Assembly: GCA_902363835.1 (NCBI GenBank)
Contig: CABJBM010000040.1
Location: forward strand, 1-47,087
Length of the DNA: 47,087 bases
Direction of reading: 5' to 3'
Source of the DNA: Lachnospiraceae bacterium
GTDB lineage: Bacteria; Bacillota; Clostridia; Lachnospirales; Lachnospiraceae
Every line of letters starts with the position of its first letter. Positions within the stretch are counted from its first letter, which is position 1. The position numbers were made by a program, and so were the translations under genes. The notes beneath the pieces are model-generated. The model was given only the letters and a program-made list of their open reading frames with translations. It was not told where the DNA came from and made no database searches. This document shows, in pieces, positions 25,666 through 32,884 of this stretch.

Positions 25666-25803
25666 TTATTTCTTTTTCGGTTTGGTTTGTGCTAATGCAC
25701 TTCCAGCTACGGATTTAGAATTTTTTCCGTAACGTCCATCTTTCAAAATTTTGCTTGCTGTAGATGCAACTTTCTTTGAAGTTTGCTTTTTGTTCTGAGC
25801 CAT
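25666..25803 (-). CDS. 45-residue basic protein
   Basis: A short Lys/Ser-rich protein, MAQNKKQTSKKVASTASKIL then KDGRYGKNSKSVAGSALAQT, ending in a run of lysines. Small proteins of this pattern recur in phages and conjugative elements of Clostridia; function unknown, but the composition suits nucleic-acid binding. GGGAGGTG seven bases upstream of the ATG strongly supports translation. It is divergent from the defence operon, sharing a roughly 50-base promoter region with it. Confidence 0.7.
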   Translation of the reverse strand: MAQNKKQTSKKVASTASKILKDGRYGKNSKSVAGSALAQTKPKKK

Positions 25804-25852
25804 TTCCTTCACCTCCCTTTTCTACAGAAAATCTTTTCTTTTGCCAAGATTT

Positions 25853-25877
25853 CTGATATAATGTACATAAATATCAG
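25853..25877 (+). promoter_or_regulatory. Extended -10 promoter inside an inverted repeat, for the defence operon
   Basis: TGATATAAT (an extended -10, TATAAT at 25857-25862) lies within the inverted repeat CTGATAT-N11-ATATCAG. No good -35 is seen, as expected for extended -10 promoters. It would start transcription about 140 bases ahead of the first defence gene. The overlapping palindrome suggests a repressor site. Confidence 0.6.
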
Positions 25878-25896
25878 TCAGACCCTTTTCCTTTTT

Positions 25897-25925
25897 AGGT
25901 CACTTTAATTTTATCAAAATGACCT
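25897..25925 (+). promoter_or_regulatory. Leader hairpin of the defence operon
   Basis: Arms AGGTCACTTT and AAAATGACCT pair at 9 of 10 positions with a 9-base loop. It lies in the untranslated leader between the extended -10 promoter and the first gene. Its role is unknown: structural element or operator. Confidence 0.4.
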
Positions 25926-26011
25926 CTTTCAAAATCGGACTGACTGGACGCTTTTGGACACTCTCGGACAGAGTAAAATGCAGGTCTTTTATTGTAGGGA
26001 GGTGCTATAAT

Positions 26012-26950
26012 TTGAAGTTTTCAGACTACGCCCAGGGACTCTCTCCTTTTTGTTCCGCTGGAGCCAGTGAACCAATTTATTTCATTGAATTGATTGGGAA
26101 TTTTATCAAGGATGCCGCAATGGATGCCTGCAAAATTCTCACTAGAAAAGAAGATACTCGTTATCGCTATATTAAAGGAACTCGTAATATCCAAGTAAAA
26201 GATGCGCAGTTCCTCTATGATCACAGAGACATTGATAAATTCTCTGCATGGCTTGATGAACAAATGGATAATTCCGATTCCTATGATGCTGTTTCAAAAT
26301 GGCTTGATGATTGCAAAATCAGCCATGACAAATACGATATTTCTGATGCGTGTGCCGAGTTATTGGAATCCGTATTTCTTGATATAATCCGTGGTACGAA
26401 TGCTACTTCCAATGAAACCACCGACTTCGGATACGATTTTTCTCTTGTGGATGAAATAAACACAAAAATAAAGTCGCTCCCTCGACCAGCTGAATTGCCG
26501 GTTCCAGAGGAGGCGACTCCCGAAGAGCATGATTACATTTGTGAATTGTACAGTGCTTATGGAGATACCGAAGAAAAAGATGATTTTACCAAAACGGATC
26601 TTTCTTCTTTTCCAGAATATGAAGAAGACCTGACAGATAGACGAATTGACTTTTATGCGGCTGAATCTATTCATCGTGGTGTAATGGAACTAGGTAGCGG
26701 AGGTCTTTCTGGTCAGTTCGATATTCTAAAAGGTGAAACTTATGATGGTGTCAAAGATACAGCGAAGCGCAGTCATCCCAATGGATATGAACGAATGCTT
26801 GCTGTCATGGAACAAGCTGTAAACTTAAGTGTCAAAGACTATATTCTCAGTAATTCACCCTACTGGATAAGTGGCAAAATAAAGAAAGGGGTCTGCCATC
26901 AATTAGTTAATGACGGCAGGCTTAAATGGGTGAAGAAGAAAAATGAATAA
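26012..26950 (+). CDS. ABC-3C system CTD protein (third component)
   Basis: A 312-residue protein. Its C-terminal domain (about 208-308) has the ABC-three-component CTD signature: FYAAESIHRGVMELG, LKGETYDGV, NGYERMLAVMEQA and KKGVCHQLVNDGRLKW (291-306). In known versions this domain follows an effector domain and contacts the ATPase. The N-terminal 200 residues are mostly helical and match no nuclease or peptidase motif I can see. The start is a TTG at 26012, seven bases after GGGAGGTG; the frame is open to an ATG at 25919, but that has no ribosome site and overlaps the leader hairpin. The next gene overlaps its 3' end by 8 bases. Confidence 0.8.
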   Translation: MKFSDYAQGLSPFCSAGASEPIYFIELIGNFIKDAAMDACKILTRKEDTRYRYIKGTRNIQVKDAQFLYDHRDIDKFSAWLDEQMDNSDSYDAVSKWLDDCKISHDKYDISDACAELLESVFLDIIRGTNATSNETTDFGYDFSLVDEINTKIKSLPRPAELPVPEEATPEEHDYICELYSAYGDTEEKDDFTKTDLSSFPEYEEDLTDRRIDFYAAESIHRGVMELGSGGLSGQFDILKGETYDGVKDTAKRSHPNGYERMLAVMEQAVNLSVKDYILSNSPYWISGKIKKGVCHQLVNDGRLKWVKKKNE

Positions 26951-27407
26951 AACTAATGTACTTGGTTCTCCATTTGAAATGTCCCTTCGAATACTTCTTA
27001 TCCTCAACGAAGCAAAGGGAATTGAATTAGGTATTCAACGAATTAGTGCTATCGATTTTATTGCCGTCTATGCTGCAGATTTTAATCTGCTTGATGAAAA
27101 TCTGCACGGCTATGGCAATTATCGCTTCAGTGAATACCCCGCCAGAAAGGATTTAGTTTCATCTGCGCTCAAAATACTTGTATTAAATGGAACCATTTCT
27201 TTCTTGGCAAATCAAAATGGTTTTGTATATAAAATTACCGAAAACGGAAGACGTGTATGCCGTGATTTAACCAATTCATATTCAGAAGAATACAAAATTG
27301 CATTAAGAGCAGTTTTCAGGAACTATGATATGACAAATGACACTTCCATGTTTCGGGATATCAACCGTTACACCCTACACTACCTACAGGAGGACAAACA
27401 TGAATAG
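26943..27407 (+). CDS. ABC-3C system middle component (MC2-like)
   Basis: A 154-residue protein with the profile of the ABC-three-component middle component: an N-terminal SPFEMSLRILLILNEAKG helix, RISAIDFIAVYAADFNL and a winged-helix-like LVSSALKILVLNGTISFLAN with FVYKITENGRRVC. It most resembles the MC2 subgroup. Middle components are thought to bridge the ATPase and effector. The start overlaps the upstream gene by 8 bases and the end overlaps the ATPase gene by 8 bases, so the three proteins are made together. Confidence 0.78.
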   Translation: MNKTNVLGSPFEMSLRILLILNEAKGIELGIQRISAIDFIAVYAADFNLLDENLHGYGNYRFSEYPARKDLVSSALKILVLNGTISFLANQNGFVYKITENGRRVCRDLTNSYSEEYKIALRAVFRNYDMTNDTSMFRDINRYTLHYLQEDKHE

Positions 27408-29238
27408 ATTCTATATTGATAAAATGGTTGTTTCCGGTGCAGGTCACAAAGACTCTATTATAGACTTCCATCCTGGACTCAATTTGATTATTGGACCATC
27501 AAACACAGGGAAAAGTTTGGTTACTGATTGCATCGATTATGTATTTGGTTTTACTCCTAAACCAGATCACCCTTCAAAAATTGTAGATAATAATAATGGC
27601 TACGAGAAAATCGCATTACATTTGAGAACCAACGCTGGAACAGTTATCCTTGAAAGAAAACTCGGGGATAGTAAAATTACTGTCAGTGGCACGGATACAA
27701 CAATTGAGCACGATACATATAGCACAAGTAATTCTGCCAAGAAAAGCATAAATACTGTTTTTCTACAATTGCTCGGCATTAATGAGCCTCACAAAATATT
27801 ATCCAGTGAATCTGGTAATACACAGACTTTAACCTGGCGAAGCATACTACATCTATTTTTTATGCGGCAAGCCGACATTGCAAGGGAATCGTCTGCCCTC
27901 AAAGCACCTGGTAGTTTCGGAAAAACCGCTTCTCCTGCAGCATTATTATATTTATTAACAGGGCAAGATGCTGATAATCTTGAAAAGCCTGAAAATCCAG
28001 AGGTAAGCAAAGCAAAACGTAAAGCACTAACAGATTATATTCGTGACAAAGCTGAGCGTTCTTCAAAGCGGCGCGAAGAACTGGAGCAGATACTTTCAGA
28101 TACCGGAACCCCCAATTTACAGGATGCCTTAAATAAGATTCAAGAAGAAATTGCTGCACTACAAAAGGAACTGGATGCTGCCTCCACTGAAAGTAAAAGA
28201 CTGATGTCACAAATCTATGAACAGAATGGCAAGCTGTCAGAATGCAATACCGTTGTTCATAATTTCTCTGTTTTGCGGAAACAATATCAGTCAGACATAA
28301 GACGGCTTGGTTTTATTGTCGATGGTAAAATTAGCGTATCGGGATTGTCAACAAAAAAACACTGCCCATTTTGTGACAGTGAAATGAAATCTGTAGCTAA
28401 TCCACAATATATAGCTGCATCTGCAGTTGAACTTGATAAAATCAAAAGACATCTCTCGGAACTGGAAGAAGCTCAGAACGATATAGAAAAGCAGCGAAAA
28501 ATTGTAATAGATGCTATTTCTTCTTTGGAACAACAAAAGAAAGAAGTGGATACTCTAATATCTGAAAAACTCAATCCACAGCTTGCCGTATTTAAGGATC
28601 AACTTGAAGGGCATCTTATGTTAATGCGATTTGCTGGTGAGTTAGAGGCTGTTCGACAAAATGAAACGCAATATAAAAGTGAACTTTTTGAAAAAGAAAC
28701 TGAAGAAGTACCCGAAAATCCCAAATATAATATTTTCAGCTATTATGATTATGATATTGTTCACGGGTTTGAAGAAAAATTGGTCGAAATACTGAGTGCT
28801 TCTAAAGTCGGTGGTGCAACCACTGCAAGGCTTAATATGACCAATTTTGATATTGAAATCGGGGGCTTATCAAAAGCAGTTTCTATGGGCGGCGGCTTCT
28901 GTGGTATTCTAAACACAATTACCACTCTTGCTATGAGTTCATATCTTATTGAGAAAGACCGCAATGCACCTGGCTTTTTTGCCGCAGATTCGCCTTTAAC
29001 GCAACTTTCAGAAGCAGATTATATTGAGCAAAGGAATACTATTAAAATGAATTTTATTCAATATCTCATCAACCACGCTTCTGAGCGTCAAGTCATAATA
29101 ATAGAGCAAAAGAAGCGTATGCCATTCATACCTCAAGAAAATTCGGAGAATAATATCCATGTTATAGAGTTCTCCGGTAATAAAGCCTCCGGCCGATATG
29201 GATTTTTGAATGATGTTTACAACCAGGAGGATAGGTAA
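27400..29238 (+). CDS. ABC-3C SMC-like ATPase with zinc hook (DUF3732-like)
   Basis: A 612-residue ABC ATPase of the Rad50/SMC type. Walker A is GPSNTGKS at 32-39, followed by a coiled coil with a zinc-hook-like CPFC at 322-325. The C-terminal half has the signature-like SMGGGF (495-500), Walker B FFAADSP (526-532) and IIIEQKK (567-572). This split arrangement and its two overlapping partner genes define ABC-three-component systems, predicted conflict systems. The start at 27400 has AGGAGG seven bases upstream; an open frame 63 bases earlier is untranslated. It probably senses or loads on invading DNA and controls the CTD protein. Confidence 0.88.
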   Translation: MNRFYIDKMVVSGAGHKDSIIDFHPGLNLIIGPSNTGKSLVTDCIDYVFGFTPKPDHPSKIVDNNNGYEKIALHLRTNAGTVILERKLGDSKITVSGTDTTIEHDTYSTSNSAKKSINTVFLQLLGINEPHKILSSESGNTQTLTWRSILHLFFMRQADIARESSALKAPGSFGKTASPAALLYLLTGQDADNLEKPENPEVSKAKRKALTDYIRDKAERSSKRREELEQILSDTGTPNLQDALNKIQEEIAALQKELDAASTESKRLMSQIYEQNGKLSECNTVVHNFSVLRKQYQSDIRRLGFIVDGKISVSGLSTKKHCPFCDSEMKSVANPQYIAASAVELDKIKRHLSELEEAQNDIEKQRKIVIDAISSLEQQKKEVDTLISEKLNPQLAVFKDQLEGHLMLMRFAGELEAVRQNETQYKSELFEKETEEVPENPKYNIFSYYDYDIVHGFEEKLVEILSASKVGGATTARLNMTNFDIEIGGLSKAVSMGGGFCGILNTITTLAMSSYLIEKDRNAPGFFAADSPLTQLSEADYIEQRNTIKMNFIQYLINHASERQVIIIEQKKRMPFIPQENSENNIHVIEFSGNKASGRYGFLNDVYNQEDR

Positions 29239-29276
29239 ACTATTAAATTATTCTCAGTAAGAACAGGAGAAAATAC

Positions 29277-29480
29277 ATGCACATCAGCTATGAAAAATTA
29301 TGGCATATCTTGCTAAGCAGACACATGACCCGTGAAACACTTCGCAAAGAATGCAAAATTAGTTCCAATACCATTGCAAAACTTGGCAAGGGGCAAAATG
29401 TAACAACTGATGTTATTCTTCGCATATGCGCGTATTTAGATTGTAACTTAGAAGATATCATGGAAATTGTCAAGGATTGA
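29277..29480 (+). CDS. Small XRE-type HTH regulator
   Basis: A 67-residue Cro/C1-type helix-turn-helix protein (HTH_26-like): YEKLWHILLSRHMTRETLRK, then CKISSNTIAKLGKGQNVTTD, and ILRICAYLDCNLEDIMEI. CAGGAG lies upstream. It is ten bases before the glycosylase and restriction genes. Small XRE proteins in restriction-modification operons often serve as control (C) proteins that delay endonuclease expression until methylation is in place. Its target is unknown; the palindromes at the operon promoter and in the methyltransferase promoter are candidates. Confidence 0.78.
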   Translation: MHISYEKLWHILLSRHMTRETLRKECKISSNTIAKLGKGQNVTTDVILRICAYLDCNLEDIMEIVKD

Positions 29481-29489
29481 GGGGGATAA

Positions 29490-30137
29490 ATGGCACAGAA
29501 ATATTCATTGAATGCAAATACCGAATCCATTCGATACCTCTGTTCTAAAGACAAGCGATTGGCAAAGGTAATCGCTCTGGTAGGTCCCATTGCGTATGAT
29601 TTGTATGAGGATGCTTACTCTTTCTTAATCCATGAAATCATAGAGCAAATGTTATCGATAAAAGCTGGTCAAAAAATATATTCCCGGCTTGAGTGTCTCT
29701 GCGGTGGACGCATCAATCCAAGTACGGTATCTGCTCTATCCGATGAAGAAATTCGAAGTACTGGCACTTCAAATGCAAAAGTAACATATATACGCAGTAT
29801 TACAACTGCCGTCACTTCTGGCGATTTAAATTTTGAAACACTTAACCACCTGTCTGACAAGGAGGTAATTAAAAATCTAACTCGCCTTCATGGTATTGGA
29901 ACATGGACGGCAAAAATGTATCTTATTTTTGTTTTGAATAGACCGGACATACTTCCATTTGAAGACGGAGCCTTTTTACAAAGTTATCGTTGGATTTACA
30001 AAACAGATGATTGTAGCCGTAAAGACGTAATCAAAAAATGTAAGAAGTGGAGTCCATACTCTTCTATTGCCGCACGTTATATGTATAGAGCTTTAGACAT
30101 GGGATTAACACGAGAAGAATTCCACTTATTCAAATAA
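29490..30137 (+). CDS. HhH-GPD DNA glycosylase (AlkA-like)
   Basis: A 215-residue base-excision glycosylase of the helix-hairpin-helix superfamily. The hairpin is LHGIGTWTAKM (133-143). The catalytic Asp is D159 in RPDILPFEDGAF, matching the position used by AlkA and MutY-type enzymes. SYRWIYKTDD and YSSIAARYMYRALDM complete the fold. There is no C-terminal iron-sulfur cluster. It lies between an HTH regulator and a SacI-type restriction gene, 9 and 19 bases from them, so it is part of the operon. Repair of T:G mismatches from 5-methylcytosine deamination, or removal of a modified phage base, are both possible roles. Confidence 0.78.
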   Translation: MAQKYSLNANTESIRYLCSKDKRLAKVIALVGPIAYDLYEDAYSFLIHEIIEQMLSIKAGQKIYSRLECLCGGRINPSTVSALSDEEIRSTGTSNAKVTYIRSITTAVTSGDLNFETLNHLSDKEVIKNLTRLHGIGTWTAKMYLIFVLNRPDILPFEDGAFLQSYRWIYKTDDCSRKDVIKKCKKWSPYSSIAARYMYRALDMGLTREEFHLFK

Positions 30138-30156
30138 AAAATATGGAGGTACTAAT

Positions 30157-31272
30157 ATGGGATTAAAAGAAGATGCCGCTGTTAAACTACAGGAGGCCTA
30201 CTCAGATGCTCTGAATGGAAACGAAACAGATTGTAATTACAAGGAATTTATTGATTTCATTATCGACAACTCACATCTTACATATAAGTATGTACTTTTT
30301 ACGGCTCTGCTTTCCAAAGCAACTGACGAGACAATAAATGCATTATGCTTACAGAAAAAGTCTACTCTTCCAGGCGCATACGATGCACGAACTGTGTGCC
30401 ACAAGGTAATCGTTCCTTTTGAGATGGAAACCTTGGGAAAAGTATTAGGTGGTTCAAATGAACCATTTTTAAACAAGCCTGCAAGATTTCCCGAACTTTC
30501 AAAAAGTAATGCTGTACGCCGAGGCAATGACCAATCCCTCTTAAACTCATTGTACGACAATCTGCCTCAAATCTTAACATCCGCTGATGCTTATTGTTGT
30601 TTGGTATATCTCCTGCAGAAATTAATTGCAATGAGAGATGCGCAAGAATCCATGACGATATTTACAGTAGAAAATTCATCAAATCTTCCTGCCAGACTAT
30701 TTGCATATATGGAAAAAGCATTGGAACATAGTTACGAAGGAGAGGTTTTAACACTCTTAGTCGCTGGTGCATATCATCTACTATACAATAAACCAAATGC
30801 AACTGTGGAAGTTCATCCTGTGAACCAAAGTGGTGCTTCCGGTAGAGAAATCAGTGATTTAGATATTTATGTAGATGGCGCTCTTGTAGTCTCTAATGAA
30901 TTGAAAGATAAAGATTACTCCGAAACAGATGTGCGTCACGCTGCTGATAAAGTTCTCAATGCTGGTGGAAATAAAATGTTCTTCATAGAGGGACCTCGCA
31001 GCACTCCAAATGGTGACTTTATCCAAACCATTGAGGAAGAATATCTTAATAGAAATTTTCTTTTGCGAGTAATCTCCTATAAAAACTTACTCTCATCGAT
31101 TGTTGGGTCAATTGAAAACGTAGATACCCATGAGTTCATGCGCTTCATGCTAGAAACCGCTCATGAAACAAAATTCAAAGAAGCGGTAATTGCATATCTC
31201 GATACGCTTGCTCAAGAGGAATTCGGACTTGAGCGTGAAACTGATGAATCGGAAACATCCGAGGAAGAATAA
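30157..31272 (+). CDS. Type II restriction endonuclease, SacI family
   Basis: A 371-residue protein resembling the SacI family of Type II restriction enzymes. The PD-(D/E)XK active site is within SGREISDLDIYVDGALVVSN and ELKDKDYSETDVRHAADKVL: Asp at 234/236 and the E-L-K at 248-250. SacI itself cuts GAGCTC; specificity here is inferred from family only. ATATGGAGGTACTAAT precedes the start. It is the last gene of the plus-strand defence operon and convergent with a C5 methyltransferase, its likely protecting partner. The acidic tail ESETSEEE is not essential to the fold. Confidence 0.75.
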   Translation: MGLKEDAAVKLQEAYSDALNGNETDCNYKEFIDFIIDNSHLTYKYVLFTALLSKATDETINALCLQKKSTLPGAYDARTVCHKVIVPFEMETLGKVLGGSNEPFLNKPARFPELSKSNAVRRGNDQSLLNSLYDNLPQILTSADAYCCLVYLLQKLIAMRDAQESMTIFTVENSSNLPARLFAYMEKALEHSYEGEVLTLLVAGAYHLLYNKPNATVEVHPVNQSGASGREISDLDIYVDGALVVSNELKDKDYSETDVRHAADKVLNAGGNKMFFIEGPRSTPNGDFIQTIEEEYLNRNFLLRVISYKNLLSSIVGSIENVDTHEFMRFMLETAHETKFKEAVIAYLDTLAQEEFGLERETDESETSEEE

Positions 31273-31277
31273 CACAA

Positions 31278-31317
31278 AGAGGGATGGAAGCCTGTGCAAG
31301 CTGGTATCCATCCCTCT
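31278..31317. terminator. Bidirectional terminator between endonuclease and methyltransferase
   Basis: Perfect arms AGAGGGATGG (31278-31287) and CCATCCCTCT (31308-31317) surround a 20-base loop. The endonuclease and methyltransferase genes end on either side, so it serves both transcripts. Confidence 0.75.
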
Positions 31318-31320
31318 AAA

Positions 31321-32385
31321 TTAATTCTGACTCATATATTTTATTACAGCTTTAGCTACAACCTCTGCAAGTTTACACGGTACAGCATTTCCAATCTGTG
31401 TATAAATTCGGCCTTTATTTCCGCAGAAAATATAATCTTCTGGAAAAGATTGAATCCGAGCTGCTTCCTTAATCGTAATTCTACGCAATCTTTTAGGTGC
31501 TTCCTCAAACTCTGGTGTAACTGTTCCATCCACTAAGCCTTTATGATAGTCTACAACCCAGTCACTTACTGCATCGCCATATAAGTATTCTTCATCCACA
31601 AATGGTGTTTTATTGCCGCCCATTGATGCCGGGAGTGTATTTGCATACCCATCAATATTAATTGGTCTGCCTTGTCCGTTGAAATACATTCCCGCATATG
31701 GTGATTTTCTCATAATGGGATGCGTTGCAAATGTAATCTTTGCTGTGCATGTATCTGGATTCTCATCTGTTCCTGCTTTACCCAAAGATGCTAGTAATTC
31801 TCTAATGACAGGTGCCTGATTTTTTTGCTGTTCAATCAGTTCCCTTATATTATGTTCAAAGAACGGATCTAAATTGTCTCGTATTCCAACAAAGAATACT
31901 CGTTCTCTCTTTTGCGACACTCCATATTCGGTAGCATTCAAAATGAATGGGGCACAATTGTAACCCAAACTACGAACTCTATCAAGATATTTTTTTCTGA
32001 TTGGTTCCCACTTTTCCAAAATTCCTAATGCCTTGACATTTTCCATCACAAAAGCCTTCGGCTTGACCTTTTCTATAACATCCAAGAATGTAAATATCAA
32101 TTTGCTTCTTTCATCGTCTGGGTCCATTTTTCCTGCAACAGAAAAGCCCTGACATGGGGGACCTCCAAACACTAAATCAATCCCTTGGAATTTATCTAGG
32201 TCATCAATGATGTTGTTAATATCATCATTAACCATTACTCCGCCTATATGATTCGCACTATAGGTTTCTGCTGCTTCTTTCACAATTTCATTCGCAAAAA
32301 CCACTGTAACTCCAGCTCTTTCAAATCCAACATCCATACCTCCAGCACCTGTAAATAAGGAAACAGCTTTGATTTTATTTATCAT
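31321..32385 (-). CDS. DNA (cytosine-5) methyltransferase, putative SacI-type partner
   Basis: A 354-residue C5 methyltransferase. Motif I is SLFTGAGGMDVGF (9-21), motif IV GGPPCQGFSVAGK with the catalytic Cys at 78, motif VI MENVKALG (114-121), motif VIII ATEYGVSQKRERVFFVGIR, and motif X QIGNAVPCKLAEVVA. The target-recognition region lies around 220-300. The start at 32385 has GGAGG eight bases upstream, overlapping the AbrB-like gene's stop by 11 bases, so they are co-translated. It faces the SacI-family endonuclease across a shared terminator and should protect the same site. Confidence 0.9.
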   Translation of the reverse strand: MINKIKAVSLFTGAGGMDVGFERAGVTVVFANEIVKEAAETYSANHIGGVMVNDDINNIIDDLDKFQGIDLVFGGPPCQGFSVAGKMDPDDERSKLIFTFLDVIEKVKPKAFVMENVKALGILEKWEPIRKKYLDRVRSLGYNCAPFILNATEYGVSQKRERVFFVGIRDNLDPFFEHNIRELIEQQKNQAPVIRELLASLGKAGTDENPDTCTAKITFATHPIMRKSPYAGMYFNGQGRPINIDGYANTLPASMGGNKTPFVDEEYLYGDAVSDWVVDYHKGLVDGTVTPEFEEAPKRLRRITIKEAARIQSFPEDYIFCGNKGRIYTQIGNAVPCKLAEVVAKAVIKYMSQN

Positions 32386-32569
32386 TCGTGTTGCCTCCAT
32401 TGTCTTCATGGATTTTCAATACCAGTGATTTTTCACTTGAATTTAAGTAAATATCAAATTTGGTTGTACCCTTTTCCACATCAAGATTTGACAGAACAGA
32501 CTTTGGAAGCCGCACTCTCATGTCTTGCTGCAAAACATAGGTGTCCAAGTATATATAAGATTCTTTCAT
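32375..32569 (-). CDS. AbrB-like DNA-binding protein controlling the methyltransferase unit
   Basis: A 64-residue protein. LQQDMRVRLPKSVLSNLDVE then KGTTKFDIYLNSSEKSLVLK fits a swapped-hairpin AbrB/SpoVT/MazE-type fold. It is the first gene of the methyltransferase transcript and its stop overlaps the methyltransferase start. GGAGC precedes the ATG. The promoter upstream carries a 13-bp palindrome between -35 and -10, a natural operator for such a dimeric protein. It could set methyltransferase level, as C proteins do in other systems. It could also be an antitoxin-like remnant, but no toxin gene is adjacent. Confidence 0.65.
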   Translation of the reverse strand: MKESYIYLDTYVLQQDMRVRLPKSVLSNLDVEKGTTKFDIYLNSSEKSLVLKIHEDNGGNTNDK

Positions 32570-32598
32570 TCAATTTAGCTCCTTTCGCCAACGGTCTA

Positions 32599-32627
32599 AT
32601 TATAGCCTATTTTTAGTCTAAAATCAA
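32599..32627 (-). promoter_or_regulatory. Promoter with internal operator for the AbrB-methyltransferase unit
   Basis: Minus strand TTGATT (32627-32622) and TATAAT (32604-32599) are exactly 17 bases apart. The spacer holds the palindrome TTTTAGACTAAAA (32611-32623), and CTATAATTAG overlaps the -10, so a bound protein would occlude polymerase. Confidence 0.75.
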
Positions 32628-32762
32628 CCTTTTATAGTATAAACATCTTATTGACTCAACCCATTTTTTTAACAATCCTATCTCCATAACCCTACCCGTT
32701 TCCATACTATCAACTCAACCCCATACACTATGATCCGATTTCCAGGCTACATAAACGAAAAA

Positions 32763-32809
32763 ATCCGAGAGTCAGAATTGCTGCACAGCAGTCCCAACTC
32801 TCGGAAATC
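32763..32809 (-). terminator. Displaced rlmD terminator
   Basis: Arms CCGAGAGT and ACTCTCGG with an inner GCTG/CAGC stem; on the minus strand a T-run (ATTTTTTCG) follows. It lies after the displaced rlmD 3' end at 32836-32884 and is most simply the original terminator of that gene. Confidence 0.7.
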
Positions 32810-32835
32810 CCTTTATTTCAAGCCTTTTTCGCCTT

Positions 32836-32880
32836 TTACTTCTCAACCCTTGACATCAATACAACCGTCTCAACATGTGT
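32836..32880 (-). pseudogene. rlmD: Displaced rlmD 3' end
   Basis: The minus-strand frame reads TTHVETVVLMSRVEK then TAA at 32836-32838. TTHVETVVL is identical to the end of the full rlmD gene at about 42.45 kb. This is the usual final motif of RlmD/RumA proteins and should be the original chromosomal 3' end, cut off by the element inserted in the gene. Confidence 0.75.
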
Positions 32881-32884
32881 CGTC
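32857..32884. repeat. Left attachment site of the rlmD element (attL/attR)
   Basis: This 28-bp segment matches 42448-42475 at 23 of 28 positions. The differences fall at silent positions of the shared TTHVETVVL codons, consistent with an attP that mimics the gene. The recombinase stop codon lies inside it. The segment between the two copies is about 9.6 kb. Confidence 0.7.

Noticed and set aside
25919..26011. ATG at 25919 as start of the CTD protein
   Set aside because: No ribosome site precedes it and it overlaps the leader hairpin; the TTG at 26012 has GGGAGGTG seven bases upstream and starts at the conserved region.
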